From assembly GCA_017470325.1 (NCBI GenBank), contig JAFUES010000010.1, positions 1 through 39,547 on the forward strand: a DNA stretch of 39,547 nucleotides, written 5' to 3'. Origin of the DNA: Oscillospiraceae bacterium (GTDB taxonomy: Bacteria; Bacillota_A; Clostridia; Oscillospirales; Oscillospiraceae). Shown one piece after another: positions 33,250 to 39,547 of the stretch. The number at the start of each line of letters is the position of its first letter. Position 1 is the stretch's first letter. The notes below the pieces were generated by a model. It made no database searches. It saw only the letters and a program-made list of their open reading frames with translations, and was not told where the DNA came from. Both the position numbers and the translations under genes were made by a program.

Positions 33250-33623
33250 TGAAGACGAGAATTATCTCAAGGATAACTTCGCAAACGGGCGAATCCATCG
33301 GTGAGACGCTGGTGGCGCTGCTGATCTCCGCCCTGGCGCTGATGATGCTGGCGGGCGCTGTGAGCGCGGGTATGCGTGTCGTTACCAACAGCAAGGATAA
33401 AATGGATGTATACTATAAGGTCAACAATGCTGTGGTTGAGCGCGCAACGGAAGCTCCGACTGTAAATGGGGCGCAGGTTACTACTTTCAGCAACGATACG
33501 CTTTATATCAACATCCCCAATTTGTTGCCGACGGGAACGATTCCCCCTGTGCACTATTACAGGAACACAGAGTTCAGCAACGTCCCTGTAATCGCCTACT
33601 CAAAACCTACACCTGTTCCGTAG
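33249..33623 (+). CDS. Short type IV pilin-like minor pilin (PilV/GspI-like)
   Basis: 124 residues. The N-terminus SQTGESIGETLVALLISALALMMLAGAVSAGM is a prepilin-type segment. A G|E cleavage site is followed by Glu at +5 (ESIGE), the residue that pairs with the neighbouring subunit in pilus assembly. Glu also replaces the usual Phe at +1, which is atypical. The globular part is very small (about 80 residues) and ends in a Pro-rich tail (YSKPTPVP). It overlaps the previous stop by one base, so translation is coupled. It probably forms part of a tip complex with its neighbours; no cysteine pair or metal site is seen. Confidence 0.65.
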   Translation: MKTRIISRITSQTGESIGETLVALLISALALMMLAGAVSAGMRVVTNSKDKMDVYYKVNNAVVERATEAPTVNGAQVTTFSNDTLYINIPNLLPTGTIPPVHYYRNTEFSNVPVIAYSKPTPVP

Positions 33624-33661
33624 TCTCGCATACAGTACGTACGATTCGGAGGCATGCCGAC

Positions 33662-34240
33662 ATGACGATAAAGAGAAGGCTAAAGAGTAAATCAGGCTTC
33701 ACACTGGCAGAAACGCTGCTGGCAGTGTTGATTTTGATGCTGGTTTCCCTTATTGTGGCAAACGGTATGCCGACGGTGCGGAATGTTTATAATAACGTCA
33801 TTGTGGGGGCCAATGCTCAAATGTTGCTTTCTACGTCAGTCACAGCTCTCAGGAACGAACTGGGGACAGCACGTGATATTGTAGTAAAAAATGGAACAAC
33901 TGTTTCTTATTTCAACGGTAATCCTAATAGACAGGCGTATTCAAAGATCAGCCTTGCTACAAGTGCACCGAATAAAATTGTGGTTGACCCATACATTAAT
34001 TCTCTGGACAAGACAACTCCATTGTCAGGTTCCAAGCAACGGGATTTGGTATCATACGCCGCGTCTAACAAGGATTTGTATATCACTTATGAGAAAGTAG
34101 AATATGACGGTACAAATGATTCCGATATAATCGTTTTTAAAAATCTGGAAGTGAAGAGGATAAATGATAGTAGTTCGACACTTGCTTCTCTGTCTGAATT
34201 GAAAATCAGGCTTATCCCGGTATCGGCTTCGGTCGTATAG
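33662..34240 (+). CDS. Type IV pilin-like protein (PilW/GspJ-like position)
   Basis: 192 residues. KSKSGFTLAETLLAVLILMLVSLIVANGMPTVRN is a canonical prepilin signal: G|F cleavage site with Glu at +5, followed by a long hydrophobic helix. GGAGG at 33648-33652 is nine bases before the start. The globular domain (about 60-190) is polar with Lys, Asp and Ser and no family motif I recognise. The gene ends inside the first, diverged copy of the 17-bp array: its last 14 bases (CTTCGGTCGTATAG, including the TAG stop) resemble the repeat. The frame after TAG stays open for 53 more codons through the array. It is the third of four pilin-like genes in order. Confidence 0.75.
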   Translation: MTIKRRLKSKSGFTLAETLLAVLILMLVSLIVANGMPTVRNVYNNVIVGANAQMLLSTSVTALRNELGTARDIVVKNGTTVSYFNGNPNRQAYSKISLATSAPNKIVVDPYINSLDKTTPLSGSKQRDLVSYAASNKDLYITYEKVEYDGTNDSDIIVFKNLEVKRINDSSSTLASLSELKIRLIPVSASVV

Positions 34241-34680
34241 GAGCCTCAACCGAAAAGGAGCCTCAACCGAAAGGAAGCCTCAATCGAAAAAGAGCCTCAA
34301 TCGAAAAAGAGCCTCAACCGAAAGGGAGCATCAATCGAAAAAGAGCCTCAATCGAAAAGGAGCCTTAATCGAAGGGGAGCCTTAATCGAAGGGGAGCCTT
34401 AATCGAAGGGGAGCCTTTACCGAAAAGGAGCCTCAACCGAAAGGGACCCTCAACCGAAAGAGAGCCTCAACCGAAAAGGAGCCTCAATCGAAAAGGAGCC
34501 TCAACCGAATGGGAGCCTCAACCGAAAGGGAGCCTCAATCGAAAAGGAGCCTCAATCGAAAAGGAGCCTCAATCGAAGAGGAGCCTCAATCGAAAAGGAG
34601 CCTCAATCGAAAAGAAGCCTCAACCGAAAAGGAGTTTTGGCGCATAGGAGCTTTGGTGTAACGGAGCTTCAGTCGTATAG
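34241..34680 (+). repeat. 17-bp tandem repeat array between pilin genes (23 good plus 3 decayed units)
   Basis: The unit is GAGCCTCAAYCGAAAAG (Y = C or T), with lengths of 16-18 bases. By manual count there are 23 well-conserved units from 34241 to 34631 and three decayed ones to 34680. Units 8-10 share a TTAATCG variant, showing local duplication. Every junction reads AAAAGGAG or AAGGGGAG, a strong Shine-Dalgarno-like sequence, but no ATG follows within the array. The array is bounded by near-copies: CTTCGGTCGTATAGGA at 34227-34242 and CTTCAGTCGTATAGGA at 34667-34682. There are no unique spacers, so it is not CRISPR. This is all that fills the 448 bases between the two pilin genes. Confidence 0.95.
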
Positions 34681-34688
34681 GATGGTGA

Positions 34689-37043
34689 ATGGATATGAAA
34701 AGAAATAAACGCGGCTTTACAATGGCCGAAATGCTGATAGTGGTGGCCATTATCGGCGTGCTGGGTGCGGTGGCTTTTGTCGCTGTGAATCAGCACCAAC
34801 GCAACATGGAGCGCCTTGAACGGGACTCTGTGGCCCGAGAAATATTCGTCGCAGCGCAGAATCATCTGACCATGGCCCAAAGCCAGGGCTATATGGGATT
34901 GAGTGGCAACATTACGGGTAGTCCAGATGAAACAGACGGCGTGTATTACTTTTCCGTCTATAAGGGAAGTGGATTTGCAGTTACGCCTACAACATTACTT
35001 GATCTGATGCTGCCTTTTGGCTCAATAGATGAAACTGTCCGTGGCGGCGGTAGCTATATTATTCGTTATCAATACGACACTGCGACGGTCATGGATGTGT
35101 TTTATTGTTCGACCGATACACGGTATGGTTATGATTTGAGAAGTGCCACCCTTTCTGACCTGATTGCAAACTATCGGGATGGTAAAGAATCCGACCGCAG
35201 GAATTATGCAAACGGTAAAGTCCTCGGTTGGTATGGAGGCGCAGAGGCGGAGTCGTTGAATGTCAGTACAGAGCCGCTTAAAGACCCTCAAATAGTTGTG
35301 GAGAATGGGGCGAAATTGTGGGTCGGTATCACAGATGCCAATTCAAATAACTCGCTGCAACTTATCGTTACTGGTATGACAAGCAAGGTGCAAAAGGTCA
35401 TTACGCTAAAGAGTAATGATTCCAGTGTCACCATTGATAAGACCAGATGGGACGAGGCCAAAACAGAGGTGGACGGTGTGGCGTGTGATTTCGCCATTGT
35501 GATTGACGATATTACCACGAAAGATCTTCACTTCGCCGATTTGAGAGGTGGAACGGCTAATGATACCCCCTTCACTCCCGGCGAGGACATTACCGTGCAG
35601 GCCATCGCGTTCGACAACACGAAACTGATCAACATTGGCTATAGCGCTGAAATCACTGTCAACAGCCTGTATGAAAAGCTTGAATTGACGGATGATACAG
35701 CGAACAGCGAAACCTACATGACTGCCTACATCAACAATATCCGCCATCTTGAGAATTTGGAGGAGGATATTTCAATAATTGCGGAAAGGAAGGTTGGCGT
35801 AGAGACGTATCCCCTCCAAAAAGCGGTACAGACTTCGGATATGAGCTGGAAGGATTTCAGATCTGATACCAATGGAAATTCGACACAAATATATAAGCAT
35901 AATTCAGATGATGATACCGCATTGACCACAGCGGGGAATTATATGCCCATCAGTCCTGCAAATCTGCTCTCCTATGATGGACAGAAGCACAGCGTATCCG
36001 ACATTCAGGTTTCCTATGCCGGGGATGCCGGTATGTTCAGCACTCTGCCCAATGACAGCAGCGTGAAGGATTTAAGGCTTATTGATTTCGATATTACATC
36101 AACAAGCGGCAATGCTGGTGCATTGGCGGGCACACTGACACAGAGTGATGCATTGCCGAAGGATGCTACTACAAATAAAGCCATCCCAAATGTGAGTAAT
36201 GTTGTGGTCTACAACACAGCGACTTTTGATGAAGCAAAGAACTATGCTGAAACCATATCCTCTACCGGTGATGTGGGCGGCCTTATCGGAAAGGTGAACG
36301 GTGCCTATGCCACCATTGAAAAGAGCGCTGCATCGCTGGTGGTCCGCAGTACCGGCGGCAATGCAGGCGGCCTAATTGGCACAACCTCAGGTGGAAAGAT
36401 TACTGCATGCTATACCGGCGGGCACACGAACAAAGGTTCTTATTATAAGGATGATGGCACGACGCCGAACTACAATGTCACCGCCGAGAGCGGTAATGCG
36501 GGCGGCTTGGTCGGCAATGCTGGAAATACTGACATTGATCACAGCTATTCCACGTGCTCTGTTTCCGGTACGACTGTGGGCGGATTTGTTGGCACCGCTG
36601 CCGGTAGTATTTCCTATTGCTATGCCACGGGGCTTGTCACGAGCACGGACGCGACACCGAAGGAGGGCGCGTTTGCCTACACGATCGCTGAAGCAAAGGT
36701 CAGTAATTGTAAGTATATGGAAATCATGAACGCACGACCCGAGAATGATGATTACCCCTATCTATCACCGCATGGCTACAAACCGGATGTTTCAACCGGC
36801 TTCACAAAGATCGACGAAGACGCAGCTTCTTATGACGCTTTTGTCGGTGCTCCGACAAATTGGAAAGACGCCAGCGCCTATGATACCAAGTTGATTGAAT
36901 ACTATGGCGGTAAGTACAACCTGCAAACGGTATCGCAGCTTGATTCAGGGAATACATTAGGAATTCTTGAAGTCGATTTCGTCTCCACCCACTACGGCGA
37001 CTGGCCCGCGCCGGAGATCTTTGTGATCAACAAAGCGAGCTGA
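34689..37043 (+). CDS. Large pilin with GLUG-repeat beta-helix domain
   Basis: 784 residues. KRGFTMAEMLIVVAIIGVLGAVAFVAV (from residue 7) is a textbook prepilin segment: cleavage after Gly9 and Glu at +5. Ordinary pilins are 130-200 residues, so this is four to five times longer. Residues about 60-500 form a region without recognised motifs. Residues about 528-668 hold GLUG-type repeats (GGLIGKVNG, GGLIGTTSGGKITACYTGG, GGLVGNAGNTDIDHSYST, GGFVGTAAGSISYCYATG), which form a beta-helix and occur in adhesins. The C-terminus is HYGDWPAPEIFVINKAS. The start at 34689 follows AGGA at 34679-34682, with ATG 34695 as an alternative. It would place an adhesive helix on a pilus-like fibre or tip. Confidence 0.8.
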   Translation: MDMKRNKRGFTMAEMLIVVAIIGVLGAVAFVAVNQHQRNMERLERDSVAREIFVAAQNHLTMAQSQGYMGLSGNITGSPDETDGVYYFSVYKGSGFAVTPTTLLDLMLPFGSIDETVRGGGSYIIRYQYDTATVMDVFYCSTDTRYGYDLRSATLSDLIANYRDGKESDRRNYANGKVLGWYGGAEAESLNVSTEPLKDPQIVVENGAKLWVGITDANSNNSLQLIVTGMTSKVQKVITLKSNDSSVTIDKTRWDEAKTEVDGVACDFAIVIDDITTKDLHFADLRGGTANDTPFTPGEDITVQAIAFDNTKLINIGYSAEITVNSLYEKLELTDDTANSETYMTAYINNIRHLENLEEDISIIAERKVGVETYPLQKAVQTSDMSWKDFRSDTNGNSTQIYKHNSDDDTALTTAGNYMPISPANLLSYDGQKHSVSDIQVSYAGDAGMFSTLPNDSSVKDLRLIDFDITSTSGNAGALAGTLTQSDALPKDATTNKAIPNVSNVVVYNTATFDEAKNYAETISSTGDVGGLIGKVNGAYATIEKSAASLVVRSTGGNAGGLIGTTSGGKITACYTGGHTNKGSYYKDDGTTPNYNVTAESGNAGGLVGNAGNTDIDHSYSTCSVSGTTVGGFVGTAAGSISYCYATGLVTSTDATPKEGAFAYTIAEAKVSNCKYMEIMNARPENDDYPYLSPHGYKPDVSTGFTKIDEDAASYDAFVGAPTNWKDASAYDTKLIEYYGGKYNLQTVSQLDSGNTLGILEVDFVSTHYGDWPAPEIFVINKAS

Positions 37044-37180
37044 CGGCTACGCTCTTGCGGTTTCTTGTGGATCCACGAACACACGAATCCACGAATGCGG
37101 GTCCGCGAATGGGGCCATAGAGGCCCATGAGAAGGGGCCATAGAGGCCTATGAGAAGGGGCCCATAGAGGCCCATGAGAA
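37044..37180 (+). repeat. Spacer with palindromes and three 23-24 bp tandem repeats
   Basis: GTGGATCCAC (37067-37076) and GCGGGTCCGC (37097-37106) are short palindrome-like sequences among ACGAATCC-type short repeats. Then three copies of GGGGCCATAGAGGCCCATGA plus GAA occur at 37111-37133, 37134-37156 and 37157-37180, differing by one base and one insertion. No T-run terminator was found after the large pilin gene. The third copy supplies the first ATG of the following nrdD-like fragment. Confidence 0.8.
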
Positions 37181-37656
37181 GGGAGCACACGGGGCTGTCC
37201 TGGCAGGGCATCAACGGATTGTTTAATTCGCCTCAATGCATAATCCTGGGGCTGTTTGTTGCTGGGATTATCAAGAGGGACGGGCGCGAAGTTCCCTATG
37301 ATTACAGCAAGATAAAGAATGCCATCGAAGCCGCAAACGCAGAGGTGGCGGAACAGGACAGGCTGTCAGATACGATGGTCGGCTTTGTTGTCGGCAGGAT
37401 CGAGAAGAGGATCGAAGCCGTGGGCCGCAGTGTCAATGTTGAAGAGATCCAGGACATGGTGATCGATGAACTGGATCAGGCCGAGGCCCACAGGCTCGCC
37501 CGACATTATTCCGATTATCGGCTCCGCCATGAGCTTCTGCGGAAGCAGAATAGTACGGATGCCAAAATCCTGTCTCTCCTGCGTCACGACAATGAGCTGG
37601 CGAGACAGGAGAACGCGAATAAGGATCCTGTCATCAACAGTACCATGCAACACTGA
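37174..37656 (+). pseudogene. nrdD: N-terminal ATP-cone fragment of anaerobic ribonucleotide reductase (nrdD)
   Basis: Residues 33 onward read IKRDGREVPYDYSKIKNAI, then VEEIQDMVIDEL, NSTDAKILSLL and ENANKDPVINST. This is the NrdD N-terminus (ATP-cone regulatory domain and the first conserved block), about 130 residues of a normal 700 or more. Homology stops at about 37640 where NrdD would continue STQRDYIAG; here the frame ends MQH-stop and the DNA switches to a pilin-like sequence. The ATG at 37174 lies inside the 23-bp repeat and the intervening 31 residues have no NrdD match, so the original start is also lost. The radical-chemistry domain and Cys sites are absent, so it cannot be a reductase. 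A stand-alone ATP-cone protein is possible but unlikely. Confidence 0.7.
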
Positions 37657-37853
37657 ATTCTTATTACGGCACAGGAACCAAAGCAGATACTACCAGATAT
37701 GTATTACAGACTGTCGGGCAGCTGGGATATTCCCCTGTATACGCTGAAGATCAATTGGATGCTGATGGAAATATAACAGCCTATGCTGACTTTGTTATTC
37801 AGCACTACGGCGACTGGCCTGCGCCGGAGATCTTTGTGGTCAATACCAAATAG
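37641..37853 (+). pseudogene. C-terminal remnant of a second large pilin
   Basis: In the frame of 37656 the sequence reads NSYYGTGTKADTTRYVLQ, later TAYADFVIQHYGDWPAPEIF, then VVNTK-stop at 37853. It aligns with the last 50-60 residues of the 784-residue pilin (EYYGGKYNLQTVSQL, then VDFVSTHYGDWPAPEIFVIN). The DNA over HYGDWPAPEIFV is nearly identical (36990-37025 versus about 37800-37836). There is no start codon, prepilin segment or GLUG domain, and an in-frame TAA lies upstream at 37620. It is therefore a leftover of a duplicated pilin gene or a partial cassette, joined directly to the nrdD fragment. Confidence 0.8.
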
Positions 37854-37864
37854 GCTGTGTACCG

Positions 37865-37884
37865 GGGGCGGCGGGAGCCGCCCC
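37865..37884 (+). terminator. GC-rich hairpin without T-run
   Basis: GGGGCGGC at 37865-37872 pairs perfectly with GCCGCCCC at 37877-37884 across GGGA. TATAAAA follows instead of a T-run, so it may be an imperfect terminator for the pilin remnant, or a stabilising hairpin in the leader of the next gene, which begins 25 bases later. Confidence 0.4.
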
Positions 37885-37909
37885 TATAAAATGAATGGGG
37901 TGAAGGAAT

Positions 37910-38695
37910 ATGAAGAAACTCATTGCGCTAATCCTTGCGGCCCTGCTGCTCCTTTCCAGCGCCGCTCTGGCCTCGGACAAGTACGACCTGGATAACTTCG
38001 GCTATCGCACCGTCAAAACCCGGGGGCAGGAGAAGCTGGTGTTCCAGTCGAGGCCGAGGGGCTCGTTTATGTCGGAGTATTCCTTCAGCGACGGCGACCG
38101 CATCTTCGTGAACCTGGACTGGCGGGAGGACGGGTATGCCATCGCCTATGAGAACGGCGACTACGGCTATGTGGACGCCAGCTACATCGACTGGGGCGGC
38201 GACAGCCGCGGTGGCGACGACGTGCACGATCTGGACAACTTTGTCTACCGCACCGTGGAGATCGACAACGGCGGCGCGCTGGTGTTCCAGAGGACGCCCC
38301 GGGGCACGTTCATGTATGACCATCGGTTCTATGACGGCGACGAGATCTTCGTCAATGAATACTACCGTGAAAGCGGCTACGCCCTGGCCTATGAGGGCGG
38401 AAGCTATGGCTATGTGGACGTCCGCTATATCGACTGGGACGACGGCGACGACGATGACGACGATTGGGACGACAGCGTCCACGACCTGGACAACTTCGAA
38501 TACCGCACGGTGGAGATCGACAACGGTGGCGCGCTGGTGTTCCAGAGAACGCCGCGGGGCGAATTCATGTACAAGTACAAGTTCTATGACGGCGACCGCA
38601 TCTTCGTGAACGTGGATTACCGCGAAAGGGGCTATGCCCTGGCTTACAAGAACGGGGTCTACGGCTACGTGGACGCCGGCTATATCGACTGGTGA
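37910..38695 (+). CDS. Secreted protein with three SH3-like repeats and acidic linkers
   Basis: 261 residues. A clear Sec signal peptide (MKKLIALILAALLLLSSAALAS, cut near residue 21-22). Three repeats of about 71 residues begin DLDNFxYRTV and end GYVDASYIDW-like: about 25-95, 106-177 and 191-261. The last two share long identical stretches (EIDNGGALVFQRTPRG). The GxYGYVDxxYIDW ending resembles bacterial SH3-type wall-binding domains, though no family is certain. Linkers are Gly/Asp- and Asp-rich (DDGDDDDDDWDDS), suggesting Ca2+ binding or flexible spacing. GAAGGA is four bases before the ATG. It stands alone between remnants, and a strong hairpin follows. A role at the cell wall or in the secreted matrix is inference. 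Confidence 0.8.
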   Translation: MKKLIALILAALLLLSSAALASDKYDLDNFGYRTVKTRGQEKLVFQSRPRGSFMSEYSFSDGDRIFVNLDWREDGYAIAYENGDYGYVDASYIDWGGDSRGGDDVHDLDNFVYRTVEIDNGGALVFQRTPRGTFMYDHRFYDGDEIFVNEYYRESGYALAYEGGSYGYVDVRYIDWDDGDDDDDDWDDSVHDLDNFEYRTVEIDNGGALVFQRTPRGEFMYKYKFYDGDRIFVNVDYRERGYALAYKNGVYGYVDAGYIDW

Positions 38696-38717
38696 GCCCA
38701 GGTATACGCGGTTCGCG

Positions 38718-38749
38718 ACAGGGCTCGCGCATTCATGCGCGGGCCCTGT
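38718..38749 (+). terminator. Strong hairpin after the secreted triple-repeat gene
   Basis: ACAGGGCTCGCGCA at 38718-38731 pairs with TGCGCGGGCCCTGT at 38736-38749 with one G-U pair and a TTCA loop. There is no T-run, so it may act as a Rho-assisted or bidirectional terminator. It lies 22 bases after the stop codon. Confidence 0.55.
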
Positions 38750-38767
38750 GCTCTGCGGGCGCGGCAG

Positions 38768-38796
38768 TTGACTGAGGCGGGTTTCTGTGCTACAAT
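38768..38796 (+). promoter_or_regulatory. Sigma-A-type promoter
   Basis: TTGACT (38768-38773) and TACAAT (38791-38796) are separated by 17 bases; each matches five of six consensus positions. It directly precedes the broken nuclease/transposase gene, which could therefore still be transcribed. Confidence 0.75.
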
Positions 38797-38823
38797 TCAT
38801 ATGGAGAGGCAGGTGGCGTCGCG

Positions 38824-39398
38824 GTGGATCGGGAAGCATCGCAGAAGGAGCGGGAATACCTTCGAAACCTGGACCGGCTGCGCAGACTGCGGCCGATCGA
38901 CGATGATTTCATGCGCTGCCTGTTTCGGGATAACAAACCCTTGGTGGAGTTTGGCACGATGTGATGGGCAGGGGTCAACCGGCCTATCCGGTTGAGCGGA
39001 TGGTTCTGGACGCCATGGAGCCCTTTGGGGACGAGGCGCATATACTCTATATCAATGGCGAATACCGGGGAGACGGTCCGATCGGCAGACTGATGCACGA
39101 TTTTAACTGCTCAGACCCGTCGCAAATGCATTTTCCGTTGATGCGGCAGGCAACCCGATACTACAAGGAGACGCCGGAGGGGGTGCGACAGATGTGCACG
39201 ATATTTGAAGAAATCAAGCGGGAAGGCTATGGGCAGGGCATGGAAAAGGGCATGCAGCAGGGCATGCAGCAGGGCATGGAAAAGGGCATGCAGCAGGGCA
39301 TGCAGCAGGGACGGGACGAACAGGCGCAGGCGGTTTATGAGCGATTGCTGGCGCTGAATATGCCCGAGGCGCAGGCGCGGGCAGTGGCCTTTGGATAA
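38824..39398 (+). pseudogene. Internally deleted PD-(D/E)XK nuclease-family transposase (Rpn-like)
   Basis: The first part (GTG 38824 to TGA 38964) encodes an N-terminus ending LRPIDDDFMRCLFRDNKPLVEFG, typical of this family. The second part, in another frame (from about 38955, first ATG 38964), encodes DVMGRGQPAYPVERM, HILYINGEYRGDGPIGRLMHDFNC and YYKETPEGVRQMC, the family's C-terminal half. The nuclease core with the D, E and K residues, normally more than 100 residues between these parts, is gone. The join, near 38950-38957, also shifts the frame. The C-terminal fragment alone would be about 144 residues. Intact relatives are thought to promote recombination or transposition; this copy should be inactive. 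Confidence 0.8.
39237..39308 (+). repeat. 36-bp coding repeat, two copies (GMEKGMQQGMQQ)
   Basis: Two consecutive copies of a 36-base unit encode GMEKGMQQGMQQ, itself built from 12-base subunits. Such Gly-x-x-x repeats are usual at the C-terminus of this nuclease family and form a helical or coiled segment. Copy number is likely variable. Confidence 0.9.
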
Positions 39399-39407
39399 GG
39401 CGTGTTT

Positions 39408-39536
39408 TTAAGGAAATACCGCACAATACGGCGGCACATCTGGCGGTGCCTTTTCCGACATCTGCTGCTTGCAGATTTCTCGATTTACCGCCAGTAAACC
39501 TTCGAAATCTGCAATTGCATCTGTCGAAAAATTCAC
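39408..39536 (-). other. Edge element: inverted repeats with a small minus-strand open frame
   Basis: GCAGATTTC (39471-39479) pairs with GAAATCTGC (39504-39512), enclosing TTTAC-CGCCA-GTAAA (39484-39498). CTGGCGG (39440-39446) is also complementary to CCGCCAG (39488-39494), so competing folds are possible. On the minus strand a frame from a possible GTG at 39536 to TAA at 39408 encodes 42 residues beginning VNFSTDAIADFEGLLAVN and ending YCAVFP; it stays open to the window edge. I have the impression that this peptide recurs in many gut Clostridia, which would mark a dispersed repeat, but I could not check. It may also be the tail of a minus-strand gene cut by the window. Confidence 0.45.
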
Positions 39537-39547
39537 TCGCCAGCTGA

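Noticed and set aside
34241..34680. CRISPR array
   Set aside because: Units of 17 bases follow each other directly without unique spacers, and no cas gene is present.
37027..37236. Minus-strand open frame with GPLWAPSHRPLWP repeats
   Set aside because: It simply translates the 23-bp tandem repeat; no start site or domain.

Overview
The window is GC-rich (by eye, not counted), densely coded, and led by strong AGGAGG-type ribosome binding sites. CbiK, GHMP kinase, SpaA/Cna-B, MBG and GLUG proteins together point to an anaerobic, gut- or rumen-type member of Bacillota (class Clostridia). I cannot place it to genus. No rRNA, tRNA or CRISPR array was seen.

Layout. (1) 1-191: an intergenic repeat-like stretch with nested hairpins. 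(2) 192-5862: cbiK (sirohydrochlorin cobaltochelatase), then a nucleotide-sugar operon. That operon holds a UDP-glucose 6-dehydrogenase with an N-terminal helix-turn-helix domain, a galacturonokinase-like GHMP kinase and a sugar-phosphate nucleotidyltransferase. A clear promoter follows, driving a PglF/CapD-like membrane protein without its catalytic domain and a short PglD-like acetyltransferase, closed by a strong terminator. (3) 5921-6223: a leader with a promoter candidate and three hairpins. (4) 6224-32434: one uninterrupted gene for an 8,736-residue secreted protein, two thirds of the window. It has an export signal, a Glu/Pro-rich stalk, MBG-type and Cna-B/SpaA-type domains, and six right-handed beta-helix modules each bounded by recognisable caps. 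(5) 32485-37043: four genes with type IV pilin-like N-termini. The first lacks Glu5, like PilK/GspK. The last is a 784-residue pilin carrying a GLUG-repeat region. A 17-bp tandem repeat array of 23 good plus three decayed units lies between the third and fourth. (6) 37044-39547: a decaying region with a 23-bp repeat, an nrdD N-terminal fragment joined to a pilin C-terminal remnant, an intact secreted triple-repeat protein, an internally deleted PD-(D/E)XK nuclease-family transposase, and an inverted-repeat element at the edge.

How it may work together (inference). Upstream genes make UDP-uronic acids and may supply sugar for capsule or surface glycan. The giant protein and the four pilin-like genes follow in one direction with tiny gaps and no visible terminator between the giant gene and the first three pilins. 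The simplest reading is a single cell-surface adhesion locus: a nearly 1-MDa multi-helix adhesin made alongside a minor-pilin tip set and a pilin that carries its own beta-helix adhesin. Because the giant protein has no visible LPXTG or C-terminal membrane anchor, the pilin-like proteins are candidates for holding or exporting it. The repeats inside the giant gene and between the pilin genes suggest the locus changes length quickly.
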